Under the pieces are notes generated by a model. The model searched no databases and had not been told where the DNA came from. It saw only the letters and a list, made by a program, of their open reading frames with translations. Positions 36,114 to 46,089 of a stretch of 64,000 nucleotides of DNA are shown here, piece after piece; position 1 is the first letter of the stretch; each line of letters opens with the position of its first letter. The translations under genes and the position numbers were made by a program. The stretch is from Georhizobium profundi. GTDB lineage: Bacteria; Pseudomonadota; Alphaproteobacteria; Rhizobiales; Rhizobiaceae. The DNA is taken from NCBI RefSeq assembly GCF_003952725.1, contig NZ_CP032509.1, forward strand, positions 2,814,001-2,878,000, in the 5' to 3' direction.

Positions 36114-37133
36114 TCAAGCCACGGCTTGGGTCAGTCCTTCGAATTCGTCGCGAATGGCGCGCTCGTCCGCATCGTCCCTGTATGACAAGCCTTCAAGCGC
36201 GGCTTTGGCACGTTCGAGCGGACGGCCTTCAAGGAGGGGCGTCTCAGCCGCAACGGCGGCCATCTCGTCCATGTCGCCATTGCAGTGCAGGGCCACATCG
36301 CAACCGGCAGCAAAGATCGCCCGTGTCCGGTCAGCAAAAGAGCCGGCCAGCGCCTTCATGGACACATCGTCCGACATCAATAACCCGTCGAAGCCCATCT
36401 GGCCGCGGATGATGTCGGCGATGACCTTTTTGGACGTCGTCGCCGGATGATCAGGATCGATCGCCCGGTAGACGACATGCGCGGTCATCGCCATCGGCGC
36501 CCTGTTCAGTGCGGCGAACGGCTTGAAATCCGTTGCTTCCAGTTCTTCGAGGGATTCATCCACCACCGGCAGTTCGAGGTGCGAATCTCCCCGTGACCGG
36601 CCATGGCCGGGGATGTGCTTGATGACCGGCAGAACGCCACCCGCGAGAAGACCCTGCATTGCCGCCTCGCCCATCTCCGCGACCGTGACCGGATCGGTGC
36701 CATAGGCACGATCACCAATCACGTCGTGGCTGCCGGGAACGGGAATGTCGAGAACCGGAAGGCAATCGGCATTGATCCCGAAACGGTTGAGGTCGAAGGC
36801 GTGGATGCGTGACAGTAGCCAGGCAGCGCGGAGGCCGCTCTGGCGGTCCTGGCGATAGATGTCGCCCAGGCGGGCGCCCGGTGGATAGTTGGGCGCGAAT
36901 GGCTGCCGCAAACGCTGAACCCGTCCGCCTTCCTGATCGATGAAAATCGGCAGGGGCCGGTCGCCTGCGAACGACCTAAGGTCGGCAGTCAACGCACGAA
37001 GCTGGTCGGCATCAACGATGTTTCGGGAGAAAAGAATGAAGCCCCAGGGGCGCTCTGCTTCGAAGAAGCTGCGCTCTTCCGGAAGAATTTCAGGACCTTT
37101 GAGGCCCAAGATCATCGCTTTTGATTCGGTCAT
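36114..37133 (-). CDS. nagZ: beta-N-acetylhexosaminidase (GH3, NagZ)
   Basis: A 339-residue cytosolic peptidoglycan-recycling enzyme that releases N-acetylglucosamine from anhydromuropeptides. The start at 37133 (MTESKAMILGLKG) is typical for rhizobia. Catalytic features are KHIPGHG at 172-178 (catalytic-loop His) and SDDVSMK at 254-260 with the probable nucleophile Asp255; DQEGGRVQRL (66-75) is also there. It has no signal peptide. The gene lies between the SPOR gene and scpA. Confidence 0.96.
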   Translation of the reverse strand: MTESKAMILGLKGPEILPEERSFFEAERPWGFILFSRNIVDADQLRALTADLRSFAGDRPLPIFIDQEGGRVQRLRQPFAPNYPPGARLGDIYRQDRQSGLRAAWLLSRIHAFDLNRFGINADCLPVLDIPVPGSHDVIGDRAYGTDPVTVAEMGEAAMQGLLAGGVLPVIKHIPGHGRSRGDSHLELPVVDESLEELEATDFKPFAALNRAPMAMTAHVVYRAIDPDHPATTSKKVIADIIRGQMGFDGLLMSDDVSMKALAGSFADRTRAIFAAGCDVALHCNGDMDEMAAVAAETPLLEGRPLERAKAALEGLSYRDDADERAIRDEFEGLTQAVA

Positions 37134-37235
37134 TTCGCCATGATAGCGACCGAGGCAGAGACCGGGTAGCACGCCACCCGGCCATCAACATCTTTAGACG
37201 CTCCGCCCCCAAAGCCTCGTGGTCAGAACTTCGCC

Positions 37236-40200
37236 TCAGCGGGCGACGAAGCAGCTGCCACCAGCCGCCTGGTACCGCTCGCACAGTGCCACAGCCTCTT
37301 CGCGTGAACCGCCTGCGACGCGAACACGGTAGAACGTTCCGCGATCAGGGATTTCGGCGGCCTGGATCTGAACCTGCCGTCCGCCGATGATCGAGCCATA
37401 GCGCGAGGCCAGGCTGTTATAGGTCGACTGTGCCGATTCCTGCGTCGGCTGCGAGGCGATCTGCACGACATAGCCGCCTGGATTGTCGAGCGCGCCGGAC
37501 TGCGTGACGGCAGCCGTTTGCACAGGCTGCTCGGCAGGTGCCGCCGGCTGCGGCGCTTGCACGGCAGCTGGCGATGTCTGGCCGACGATCGTCACCGGCT
37601 GGTCGGCCGGCCGGTCGCCAGGCGTCGGCTGAGCCGGATTGCTGAAGGTCGTCGTCTGAACCGTTCTCACGGGCGCCACCGATTCCGCAGAAGCCGGCGG
37701 CACTTCTGCCTGGAGCCGCTCGCTGGCTACAGCGGGCGCGGAAGCAGCGTCGGGGCGAGGTTGCGGCAGCGGGACACCCGGCGCTGGTGACGCCGCAGCA
37801 GCCTGATCAGCCGGCACCTGAGCCGTTCCATCGGTAAGACCTGCGCCCGCGTCGGCGGCTGCAATCAGCTGCGTAGCGTCCAGAGCCGCCTGGTCACTGA
37901 TCGAGGCAATTCCCGCAGCCTCGTCGCCAGGGAGTTGCGCATCCTCACCAACGACCGGCACATCGGCTGCCGCCGAAAGATCGACCGGCGCGGCGGGAAC
38001 GAGCGTTCCATCGGCACGGACAACGGATGTGCGAACCATGCGGGGTGCGACACCCAGCGGATCTTCATCGCTGACGGCGCCGCGCATGGCGAGATTGCCT
38101 TCGCTGAGGCCCGCCACATCCTCATCCATCACGTCCATGTCGTCTTCGGGCGCTCCGCCGGAGAACGGGCGACCCTCGAGCGGCAGGACATTGGGATCAA
38201 CCGTGCGCTGAACCACGTCGACGGGTTCTTCGGCACGGGAAATCAGATTGATGTCGTCGCCATTGGCGCTGCTGCCATCGACCTGCCCATAAACGGCCTG
38301 ATCCTGGTTCGGAACGGTGCGGCCGCCCGGATCTTCGGGAGCGACTTTGATCGGCTCTTCGCTCGCCGCGATGATGCGAGGCTCGCCGCTGCCGCCGCCG
38401 GAGCTGCCCATGAAGGCGTAGGCGGCAAGACCTGCAGCCGCGATAATGGCGAGCGCCGCAGCACCCGTTTTCCACGCAGGACGCCGAGCAGCGGCTCCTG
38501 GAGCAACCGCGCTTTGGGCGATCTCGCCGCGCTCCAGATCGGCGAACGAAATATCGTCGACATCCCGTTCGTTGTCATGGTCGGGAGCAGAACTGGATGG
38601 GCGAGTGGCCTGGCCGAAATCGAAATCGGTGAAATCGATCTGGTCAGGCAGCGGCCGCGCAGCTTCGGGTCTTGCGGCTGCCAGCGGAATGACGACAGCC
38701 GACGCGGCATTGTTTTGTGCTGTCGACGGTTCGGCAGTGTCGCTCGGTTCGTTGCGTGCCAAAATGTCAGCGAATTCCGCTTCCAGACCCGACAGATCGA
38801 AATCGTCGCTCGTGTCTGCGCGGGGAACCTCTTCGTCTTCCGGCAGGTCGGGCACTTCGATTTCACGAACAGGCTCGATCACGTCACTTGTGTCGGCAAC
38901 ATCATGAAATTCGAAAGGCAGCACCGCCGGCGCGGCCGGTTCCTGTCGGACGGGTTTTGACCGCGAGGCAATGGCCGCTTCGAACGACAATGCTTCCTGA
39001 CGTGCCGGCTCGGTGCGGGCCGGCTCGATGCGGGTGGGCTCGGGACGGGCTGGCTCGCTCCGCTGCGATTCCACGCGGGAATCATCGTTCCGCACAGGTT
39101 CGGCGCGGGCTGGCGCAGGGTCGCTCGCCCGCCGACCTAGAAGCGATGCCAAGGTCGGCGCAGCGGCGACCGCTGCTGCCGCGGCGGCAATCGGTGCAGG
39201 CTGGATGATCGGTTCAGACGGCTGATCCTGCCAGGTAGTGTCCTCGGCAACCGGTGCCTCGGTCAATGGCTCGGGTGCAGCAGCGTGTTCCGCCGGCACG
39301 GGATCGGCTGGCCCGACATCCTGCAGTTCGAATTCGAAATCCGAGAAATCGAAATTGATGTCCTGTCCGTCGCTGACCGACGACGGATCCGCAGATGACA
39401 CCGGCTCGATATCCACGAATGCGTGGTCCGCAGCGCTCTCACCCGGCGCCGGCTCATCGAGTTCCAGATCTGTGATCGTGAGTTCTTCTATAAATGGATC
39501 CGGTTGCGGAGCTTCAGGTGCTTCGGGCGTGAAGGACAGCGCCTCGAAAGCCGGTTCGTACACCGGCTCCTCCCGGGACAGGTCCTCGGGTTCGTCGAAC
39601 TCGAAATTCTCAAGTGCCGAGAAATCGAGCTCGATTTCTGGCTCTGGCTCTGGCTGAGGCTCCGGCGCGAAAGCTACGGCAGGCTCGTCGGAGCTTTCGT
39701 GATAAGCATCTTCGGCGCCAACAACTGGCTCGAAGGCCTCCGCTTCCAGGGCAACGGGCTCAACATAGGGCCCAGTGCTTTTCTCTTCGGCCTGGAGCGG
39801 AAGAGCTTCAAATGCCTCGGCAAGGTCCTCTTCGATGGGATGCGACAGGTCTTCCGAGTACTCAACCGTCGAGGCCCGAGGTTCAATCTCGGCCTCAGGG
39901 ACCGTTACTTCAGCGGCCGGCGCGGCCTTTGGCGAGCCGTAGTCGGCAAATGCGGCCTCAAGCTCGTCTGCGATGTCCCAATGACCGTCGTCGATAAGGG
40001 GAGCGGGAACCGCGGCGACCGCGATCGGCTCCGCCGCTACAGGCTCGAACGGGGCTTCTTCGGCCACGATCCCGGCATCCTGATACTCAGGCTCAACAGG
40101 CGCAGTTTCAACTTGCTCGGCCGCCATCACCGCAGGAGCGGCTGCGACGGCCTGCGCTTCGTTACCGGGAAGCGCGTATTGCACCATCTCGCGCCAAACG

Positions 40201-41069
40201 GCATCTTCATCCGAAGTGTCGAGAGCTGAAAAATCAGTCAGAGCACTGGTGTCGGCCGGTTGAGCGTAGGCGGCCAGCGCCGGTAGCGGGCTTGACGCCG
40301 TGGCCGGCTCCCAAGCCTCGACGGCCGGCTCATCGAACGAAGCCGTTTCGAGGTCCTCGTCGAACGAACGCAGGATTTCGTCGCTGAGTTGCGCCTCCTC
40401 AGTGGCATCGAACTCCTCGACCCCACCAAACTCCGCCTCAACGGTTGCTTCTTCCACAAGCTCGATTGGCGCGGACGGGCCCGCCTCGAGTTCTGCCTCT
40501 GCCGCGACAGCATCATCGGTCTCGCCGGCAGGCGCGCTTTCGCCAAAGGCTTCCAGGCGCTGATCGATAGCAAGTTCAGCGTTGGCGGCAGACTGAGGAT
40601 CGACTTCCGGTACGAAAGGTTCGGCCATCAGCAATTCATCAGCAAGCTCGGTCTGGTCCGGCAATGCTTCGTCGGCGGCCGAGGCCATGACTGGCTCTTC
40701 GACGAGGACCGGCGGAGTATTTTCAGTAGCAGGCGGCGCATCCGATTCGACCGGCGCCGGGCGCGCTTTGAGGAAGGCTGGAATTTCCTCTTCGCTCAGC
40801 TCGACAGGCTCGTGGCTTTCTGAATGCTGATCCTCGACCGTCTCCGGCGTGATCTCAGGTGCGTCTTCGAGGCCGATCGAGCGCATGAGTTCGGCTTCGA
40901 GGTCGAATGCGGATGCATCGGCGTCCTCGGCCGAAGTCGAGTGCTGTTCGACCACTTGCTCCTCGGGCTGGTCGAAGCCCGCAATACGTGCGAGCTCCGC
41001 GAGAGGATCGCCATCCGACAGGAACGGCGCGTCTCTACCCGTGTAACGCGTCCTTTGATTGTCAGCCAT
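37236..41069 (-). CDS. very large SPOR-domain cell-division protein
   Basis: 1277 residues. A very long acidic, Ala/Pro/Glu-rich cytoplasmic part (1 to about 860, with few hydrophobic residues) precedes one membrane helix (about 862-886, AAALAIIAAAGLAAYAFMG). A periplasmic linker and a C-terminal SPOR domain (about 1200-1277; YVVQIASQPTQESAQSTYNSL, GTFYRVRVAGGSREEAV) follow. SPOR domains bind denuded septal glycans. I took the ATG at 41069; an in-frame GTG lies two codons upstream. It lies between argS and nagZ, as in other rhizobia, but the length is far above FtsN. Confidence 0.88.
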   Translation of the reverse strand: MADNQRTRYTGRDAPFLSDGDPLAELARIAGFDQPEEQVVEQHSTSAEDADASAFDLEAELMRSIGLEDAPEITPETVEDQHSESHEPVELSEEEIPAFLKARPAPVESDAPPATENTPPVLVEEPVMASAADEALPDQTELADELLMAEPFVPEVDPQSAANAELAIDQRLEAFGESAPAGETDDAVAAEAELEAGPSAPIELVEEATVEAEFGGVEEFDATEEAQLSDEILRSFDEDLETASFDEPAVEAWEPATASSPLPALAAYAQPADTSALTDFSALDTSDEDAVWREMVQYALPGNEAQAVAAAPAVMAAEQVETAPVEPEYQDAGIVAEEAPFEPVAAEPIAVAAVPAPLIDDGHWDIADELEAAFADYGSPKAAPAAEVTVPEAEIEPRASTVEYSEDLSHPIEEDLAEAFEALPLQAEEKSTGPYVEPVALEAEAFEPVVGAEDAYHESSDEPAVAFAPEPQPEPEPEIELDFSALENFEFDEPEDLSREEPVYEPAFEALSFTPEAPEAPQPDPFIEELTITDLELDEPAPGESAADHAFVDIEPVSSADPSSVSDGQDINFDFSDFEFELQDVGPADPVPAEHAAAPEPLTEAPVAEDTTWQDQPSEPIIQPAPIAAAAAAVAAAPTLASLLGRRASDPAPARAEPVRNDDSRVESQRSEPARPEPTRIEPARTEPARQEALSFEAAIASRSKPVRQEPAAPAVLPFEFHDVADTSDVIEPVREIEVPDLPEDEEVPRADTSDDFDLSGLEAEFADILARNEPSDTAEPSTAQNNAASAVVIPLAAARPEAARPLPDQIDFTDFDFGQATRPSSSAPDHDNERDVDDISFADLERGEIAQSAVAPGAAARRPAWKTGAAALAIIAAAGLAAYAFMGSSGGGSGEPRIIAASEEPIKVAPEDPGGRTVPNQDQAVYGQVDGSSANGDDINLISRAEEPVDVVQRTVDPNVLPLEGRPFSGGAPEDDMDVMDEDVAGLSEGNLAMRGAVSDEDPLGVAPRMVRTSVVRADGTLVPAAPVDLSAAADVPVVGEDAQLPGDEAAGIASISDQAALDATQLIAAADAGAGLTDGTAQVPADQAAAASPAPGVPLPQPRPDAASAPAVASERLQAEVPPASAESVAPVRTVQTTTFSNPAQPTPGDRPADQPVTIVGQTSPAAVQAPQPAAPAEQPVQTAAVTQSGALDNPGGYVVQIASQPTQESAQSTYNSLASRYGSIIGGRQVQIQAAEIPDRGTFYRVRVAGGSREEAVALCERYQAAGGSCFVAR

Positions 41070-41134
41070 AACCACTCACTCGCCCGCAAAACCAGTTTCG
41101 GATGCCAGACTATTGTGGGGAAATGGTGGCTTTG

Positions 41135-42889
41135 CTACCGCATTTCTTCTGGTGCTTCAGTGCCGGTCAAGGTCAGTCCGGAACGAAGGACTGCGGCGAC
41201 TGCGCGCACCAGACCCAGTCTGGCGAAGCTTAATTCTCGATTTTTATCGTTAACAAAGCGTAATTCAGGGAAATCCTTCCCCTTGTTCCAGTGGCCGTGA
41301 AATTCGCTGGCCAGATCGTAGAGGTAGAATGCGATCTTGTGCGGCTCCTGTGCGATGGCGGCGCTTTCCACCATACGCGGATATTCGGCGAGTTTGCCGA
41401 TCAGCTGCAATTCGCTTGGGTCGGTCAACAGGTCGAGATTTTCGGCGAATGCGGCATCGTCGAGTGCTGCATCGGGAAAGGCCTCCGCCGCCTGCCGCAT
41501 CACGCTGGCGCAGCGCGCATGGGCATACTGCACATAGAAAACCGGGTTATCCTTCGACTGCTCGGTGACCTTGGCGAAATCGAAATCGAGCGGCTCGCTG
41601 CTCTTGCGATAGATCATCATGAAACGCACGGCGTCGCGGCCGACCTCGTCGACCACCTCACGCAGCGTCACGAAATCGCCGGAGCGCTTCGACATGCGGA
41701 CGGGCTCGCCGTTGCGGTAGAGCTTGACGAGCTGGCACAAAAGCACGGTCAGTTTGGACTTGCCTTCCGAAACCGCGCGCGCAACGGCTTCAAGCCGCTT
41801 CACATAACCGCCATGGTCGGCCCCGAGCACATAGATCATCTCGTCGAAATGGCGCTCGAACTTGTCGCGGAAATAAGCGACGTCGGCGGCGAAATACGTG
41901 AAGGTTCCGTCGGATTTGACCAGCGGCCGATCGATGTCATCGCCGACAGCGGTCGAGCGGAACAAGGTCTGCTCGCGATCTTCCCAGTCTTCCGGCAGCT
42001 GGCCCTTTGGCGGCGGCAGCGTGCCTTTGTAGACGTGGCCCTTGAACGTCAGATCGTTGATCGCCGACAGAATCGCGCCGCCACTCCCGGCATGAAGCGA
42101 GCGCTCGGAATAGAAAACGTCGTGCACGACATTGAGCTGGGCGAGATCGGCGCGGATCATCACCATCATGGCATCGATCGCGCGATCTGAGACGAGCGGC
42201 AGCCATTCCTCTTCCGGCATATGCTTCAGATCATCGCCGAATTCGGCCTTCAGCGCCTCGCCTACCGGCACGAGATAGTCGCCCGGATAGAGGCCGGACG
42301 GGATCTCGCCGATCGTTTCGCCGAGCGCTTCGAGGTAACGGAGATAGGCGGAACGGGCGAGCACCTGGATCTGCGCGCCGGCATCGTTGATGTAATATTC
42401 CTTGGTGACTTCGTAGCCAGCAAAGCCAAGCAGGTTGGCGAGCGTGTCGCCGACGACGGCGCCGCGGCAGTGGCCAACATGCATCGGGCCCGTCGGGTTG
42501 GCCGAAACATATTCGACGTTGACGGCCTTGCCGGCGCCGAGCTCGGAGCGGCCGAAATCGGTGCCCTGCTTCAGGACATAGGCAAGAAGCTTCTGCCAAT
42601 AGGCCGGCGACAGCTTCATGTTGATGAAGCCAGGCCCCGCGATCGAGACGGCAGCGATGTCGGGGTCGGCTTCCAGAACCGGTACGATGCGTTCGGCAAG
42701 CGCTCGCGGGTTCATGCCCAGCGGCTTGGCGAGAACCAGCGCCGCATTCGTCGCAACGTCGCCATGCGAGGTGTCGCGTGGCGGCTCCACGGCAATGCGA
42801 TCGAGCGGCAGACCTTCGGCAGCTGCAATGTCTTCAAGGGTTTGAAGCCCACTCTTGATGCGGCCTTCGAAGTCTTTGAACAGATTCAT
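41135..42889 (-). CDS. argS: arginyl-tRNA synthetase
   Basis: A 584-residue class I synthetase. The start at 42889 ([15 protein letters not shown]) fits the family. The HIGH-like motif [15 protein letters not shown], the tRNA-recognition N-terminal domain (about 1-110), the KMSKS equivalent [12 protein letters not shown] and a C-terminal DALR anticodon-binding domain (ending [17 protein letters not shown]) are present. It follows dgt and precedes the SPOR gene. Confidence 0.97.
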   Translation of the reverse strand: MNLFKDFEGRIKSGLQTLEDIAAAEGLPLDRIAVEPPRDTSHGDVATNAALVLAKPLGMNPRALAERIVPVLEADPDIAAVSIAGPGFINMKLSPAYWQKLLAYVLKQGTDFGRSELGAGKAVNVEYVSANPTGPMHVGHCRGAVVGDTLANLLGFAGYEVTKEYYINDAGAQIQVLARSAYLRYLEALGETIGEIPSGLYPGDYLVPVGEALKAEFGDDLKHMPEEEWLPLVSDRAIDAMMVMIRADLAQLNVVHDVFYSERSLHAGSGGAILSAINDLTFKGHVYKGTLPPPKGQLPEDWEDREQTLFRSTAVGDDIDRPLVKSDGTFTYFAADVAYFRDKFERHFDEMIYVLGADHGGYVKRLEAVARAVSEGKSKLTVLLCQLVKLYRNGEPVRMSKRSGDFVTLREVVDEVGRDAVRFMMIYRKSSEPLDFDFAKVTEQSKDNPVFYVQYAHARCASVMRQAAEAFPDAALDDAAFAENLDLLTDPSELQLIGKLAEYPRMVESAAIAQEPHKIAFYLYDLASEFHGHWNKGKDFPELRFVNDKNRELSFARLGLVRAVAAVLRSGLTLTGTEAPEEMR

Positions 42890-42973
42890 CGTTTCAGTCC
42901 GAAATACGGGTCGTTCACGGCGTTGAAGAGCGCGCACGCGGTCACGACGGGGAAGCGGGAAGTCGGGCCTGCG

Positions 42974-44236
42974 CTAACGCAATTCAGGCGTATGGTCAAA
43001 CAATCGCCGGTGCATCGACAGCGCGTAGGTGTCCGTCATCCCGGCCAGATAGTCGGCAACGTGGCGCGCCTTGTCGTCGCCCGATGCCCCGACGACGCCG
43101 TCCTGCCAGAAATGACCTTTCATCAGGCTCGGATCGTCCATCAAGGCGTCGAACAAATCATGCAGCACCTTCGCCGCCGCCTTGCGGACCCGCATGACGT
43201 CCGGATGGCGATAGAGATTGGCGAACAGGAAGCGTTTCAAAGCCTTGTCTGTCGCGGCCATTTCATCAGAGAAGACGGCAAATGCCTGGCCCGCGGCGCG
43301 GACATCGGCGGACGATTGCGGATTGACTTCCGCAATGCGGGCTTGGGCGACGGTGATGACATCCTCGACCATGGAAGTGATCTGCCGGCGCATGATCTCA
43401 TGGGCGATACGGTCGGCCTCGAGCTTCGGGTGCTGCGCCCGCATCGATGCAAGCATGTCGGCCAGAAAAGGCACCTCCTCCAGCATCTCCAGTGTCAGCA
43501 GGCCGGCGCGCAGGCCGTCATCGATGTCGTGGGTGTTGTAGGCGATGTCATCGGCGATCGCCGCCACCTGTGCTTCCAGGCATGCGAAACTGTCGAGTTC
43601 CAGATTGAGGCGGGCGTCGAAATCGAGGATCGGCTTCGGCACCGGTTTCCCGTTTGCATGCGGGCCAATCAAAGGGCCGTTGTGCTTGACCAGGCCGTCG
43701 AGCGTCTCCCAGGTGAGGTTCAGGCCATCGAAATTTGCGTAGCGGCGCTCCAGCGCGGTGACGATGCGCAACGACTGCGCGTTATGGTCGAAGCCGCCGC
43801 AGTGATCCAGCACCTCGTCGAGCACATCCTCGCCCGTGTGGCCAAAGGGCGTATGGCCGAAATCATGCACGAGTGCGACGGCCTCTGCGAGATCCTCGTC
43901 CAGCCGCAACGCCCGGGCGAGACCGCGAGCGATCTGGGCCACTTCCATCGTGTGTGTGAGGCGCGTGCGGTAGTGGTCGCCTTCAAGCGCCACGAAAACC
44001 TGCGTCTTGTGTGCAAGCCGCCTGAAGGCGGTGGAATGGATGATGCGGTCGCGGTCCCGCTGGAAATCGGAGCGGGTGCGGCTTTGCTCTTCGGGAACCA
44101 GCCGGCCGCGCGTGCCCGCCGGGTCTGCCGCATACGGTGCCCGCTCGCAAAATCCGTAGCCTAAAAGGCTCTTGTCCAGCATCTCCGCCCATCCCTTGAA
44201 GCCGCATTCACGTTTGAAGCACGAGACGCGCGCCAT
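42974..44236 (-). CDS. dgt: dGTP triphosphohydrolase-like HD protein
   Basis: A 420-residue dNTP triphosphohydrolase. HD-domain metal ligands are seen at [19 protein letters not shown] and [10 protein letters not shown], and [27 protein letters not shown] is the family block. The start at 44236 has GAGGGGG at good spacing; a start at 44182 ([10 protein letters not shown]) is also plausible. It is divergent from erpA, with an AT-rich palindrome in the shared promoter region. Confidence 0.93.
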   Translation of the reverse strand: MARVSCFKRECGFKGWAEMLDKSLLGYGFCERAPYAADPAGTRGRLVPEEQSRTRSDFQRDRDRIIHSTAFRRLAHKTQVFVALEGDHYRTRLTHTMEVAQIARGLARALRLDEDLAEAVALVHDFGHTPFGHTGEDVLDEVLDHCGGFDHNAQSLRIVTALERRYANFDGLNLTWETLDGLVKHNGPLIGPHANGKPVPKPILDFDARLNLELDSFACLEAQVAAIADDIAYNTHDIDDGLRAGLLTLEMLEEVPFLADMLASMRAQHPKLEADRIAHEIMRRQITSMVEDVITVAQARIAEVNPQSSADVRAAGQAFAVFSDEMAATDKALKRFLFANLYRHPDVMRVRKAAAKVLHDLFDALMDDPSLMKGHFWQDGVVGASGDDKARHVADYLAGMTDTYALSMHRRLFDHTPELR

Positions 44237-44261
44237 TGACGCCCCCTCGCCCGCTTCATAC

Positions 44262-44275
44262 CTATAGATATATAG
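44262..44275. promoter_or_regulatory. AT-rich palindrome between dgt and erpA
   Basis: CTATAGATATATAG (arms CTATA at 44262-44266 and TATAG at 44271-44275) lies in the 88-bp space between the divergent starts and contains -10-like hexamers on both strands. It is probably where the two promoters overlap. Regulator binding is speculative. Confidence 0.35.
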
Positions 44276-44324
44276 TTACAGGAATTTCTGCTGCCTCTCG
44301 CGCTGCCCTGTCGACGGAGTGATC

Positions 44325-44666
44325 ATGACCATCCAAGATATCCAGAAAGTGACATTGTCGGAGGCTGCCGCCCGGCGTGTCGCGGAAATCGTTGCGGCCG
44401 AGCCGTCCAAGACGGCTCTGCGCGTCTCGGTGGAAGGTGGCGGCTGCTCGGGCTTTTCCTACAAGTTCGATCTGGTGGACGACCAGCAGGACGACGACCT
44501 GGTTCTTGGCGGCGAGAGCGGCAAAGTGCTGATCGATTCCATGTCACTCGTCTACATGGCCGGCTCGGAGATCGATTTTGTCGATGATCTGATGGGCCAG
44601 AGCTTCCAGATCCGCAATCCGAACGCGATCGCGTCCTGTGGCTGCGGCACCAGCTTCTCGATCTGA
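44325..44666 (+). CDS. erpA: iron-sulfur cluster insertion protein ErpA (A-type carrier)
   Basis: A 113-residue HesB/IscA family carrier that hands FeS clusters to apoproteins. The three conserved cysteines are visible in GGGCSGF and the terminal SCGCGTSFSI. The ATG at 44325 is preferred over a GTG two codons upstream. IscA/SufA relatives look similar; ErpA fits rhizobial annotation, but assignment among A-type carriers is from the sequence only. Confidence 0.93.
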   Translation: MTIQDIQKVTLSEAAARRVAEIVAAEPSKTALRVSVEGGGCSGFSYKFDLVDDQQDDDLVLGGESGKVLIDSMSLVYMAGSEIDFVDDLMGQSFQIRNPNAIASCGCGTSFSI

Positions 44667-44748
44667 ACGGCTGAGGCACCGGTTTCAGCCGCCGGCGCTT
44701 GTCGGCTATTCGCCTGGGCTGCTCGCGCGGCGCTTCGTCCTCGGCGCA

Positions 44749-44934
44749 ATGATCTCAGCGGGATTGCTCGTGATCATCGGCACGGAACTGCGCCATGCCT
44801 TGACGGACGAGCCACATGATCTATCCCTGCTCGCATTCGGCGTCAGCCTCGTTCTCCTTCCCGTGGTGACAGCCGCCATTTCTTCGATCGTCGCCTCGCG
44901 GCGCCTTTCCACCCGAGCGAGATCATCGGCATGA
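44749..44934 (+). CDS. putative small two-helix membrane protein
   Basis: A 61-residue ORF from the ATG at 44749, within a longer frame open from 44638. Two hydrophobic stretches are visible (MISAGLLVIIGTEL and LLAFGVSLVLLPVVTAAISSIV), and the end is basic (SRRLSTRARSSA). Its TGA overlaps the ATG of xthA (ATGA at 44931-44934), a sign of coupling and of a real gene. I do not recognise it, and the start has no clear ribosome site. Confidence 0.42.
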   Translation: MISAGLLVIIGTELRHALTDEPHDLSLLAFGVSLVLLPVVTAAISSIVASRRLSTRARSSA

Positions 44935-45713
44935 AAATCGTCACCTGGAACATCAATGGAATCAAGGCGCGGCTCGACAATCTTCTCACCTGGCTGAAGG
45001 AGACGGATGCGGACGTGATCTGCCTTCAGGAGATCAAATCCGTCGACGAGAACTTTCCGAGACTGGAGATCGAGACGCTCGGCTTCCATGTGGAGACACA
45101 CGGCCAGAAGGGCTTCAACGGTGTGGCCATCCTGTCGCGCACTTCACCCGATGAGGTGCTTCGCGGACTTCCGGGTGACGACGAGGACGACCACGCGCGT
45201 TTCATGGAAGCGGTCTTTTCCACCGCCTCCGGCGTCGTGCGGGTCGCTTGCATCTATTTGCCCAACGGAAATCCGATCGACACGCCGAAATTTCCTTACA
45301 AGCTCGCCTGGATGAAACGGCTTCACATCTGGCTGGAGGGGCGGCTCGCGCTCGAGGAGCCAATCGTGATCGCCGGCGACTACAACGTCATTCCGGAGCC
45401 CTACGACTGCTACAATGCGGATGCATGGCTCGGCGATGCTCTTTTCCAGCCTGAGACGCGCAACGCCTACCGCATGCTCGAAAACCTCGGCATGACCGAC
45501 GCAATTCGCGCGGTCAGCGATGCGCCGGGCCTCTACACCTTCTGGGACTACCAGGCAGGCGCATGGCAAAAGAACAACGGCATCCGCATCGACCATCTGC
45601 TGCTGTCGCCGGAAGCGGCGTCAAAGCTCGTATCCGCCGACATCGACCGGCAGGTGCGTAGCTGGGAAAAGCCATCGGACCACGTGCCCGCAGCGGCCGT
45701 TCTGGCGTTCTGA
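44931..45713 (+). CDS. xthA: exodeoxyribonuclease III (AP endonuclease)
   Basis: A 260-residue base-excision repair enzyme of the EEP superfamily. The conserved starts MKIVTWNINGIKARL and ADVICLQEIK, the catalytic GDYNVIPEPYD, and NNGIRIDHLLLS and KPSDHVPA near the C-terminus are all present. The ATG overlaps the stop of the preceding small membrane ORF. Confidence 0.95.
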   Translation: MKIVTWNINGIKARLDNLLTWLKETDADVICLQEIKSVDENFPRLEIETLGFHVETHGQKGFNGVAILSRTSPDEVLRGLPGDDEDDHARFMEAVFSTASGVVRVACIYLPNGNPIDTPKFPYKLAWMKRLHIWLEGRLALEEPIVIAGDYNVIPEPYDCYNADAWLGDALFQPETRNAYRMLENLGMTDAIRAVSDAPGLYTFWDYQAGAWQKNNGIRIDHLLLSPEAASKLVSADIDRQVRSWEKPSDHVPAAAVLAF

Positions 45714-45789
45714 ACACCTGTAGCTCGGCGACATTGCTTGTCGGGCAAACCCGGCGCATCCTGTGGATGGGAGCGCGGGAGGTGTCGCA

Positions 45790-46071
45790 ATGCAAACGCT
45801 GGGACGAGTTCTTCTACTATCGGCACTGATGGCAACCGGATCAGCCGCGCAGGAGCCATCACGGGAATGGCCCAGCCAAAGCGCCATGGGCGAGGTCCAG
45901 GACCGCGGCGACGACCCTGCGATGGGCCGTGGCGGGCGATGCCGGCATCAGGGTGAGCGTGTGGCTCAGGGCGGCACGATTTGCCTGGAGGTCAATGGAG
46001 AGCGCTACAACGCGCTGTGCGGCATGGAGCTCAACAACACGTCGTGGCTGCGCCAGCCCGGCTCGTGCTGA
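45790..46071 (+). CDS. small Cys-containing secreted protein, unknown function
   Basis: A 93-residue ORF from the ATG at 45790, which has GGGAGG at 45777-45782. Residues 1-20 form a signal peptide (MQTLGRVLLLSALMATGSAAQ). The mature part is polar with four cysteines (GGRCRHQG, TICLEVN, ALCGMEL and the final GSC), spaced as if for two disulfides. I do not know the family. It is convergent with exoR. Confidence 0.72.
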   Translation: MQTLGRVLLLSALMATGSAAQEPSREWPSQSAMGEVQDRGDDPAMGRGGRCRHQGERVAQGGTICLEVNGERYNALCGMELNNTSWLRQPGSC

Positions 46072-46089
46072 TCGGGAGCAACTGAGCGG

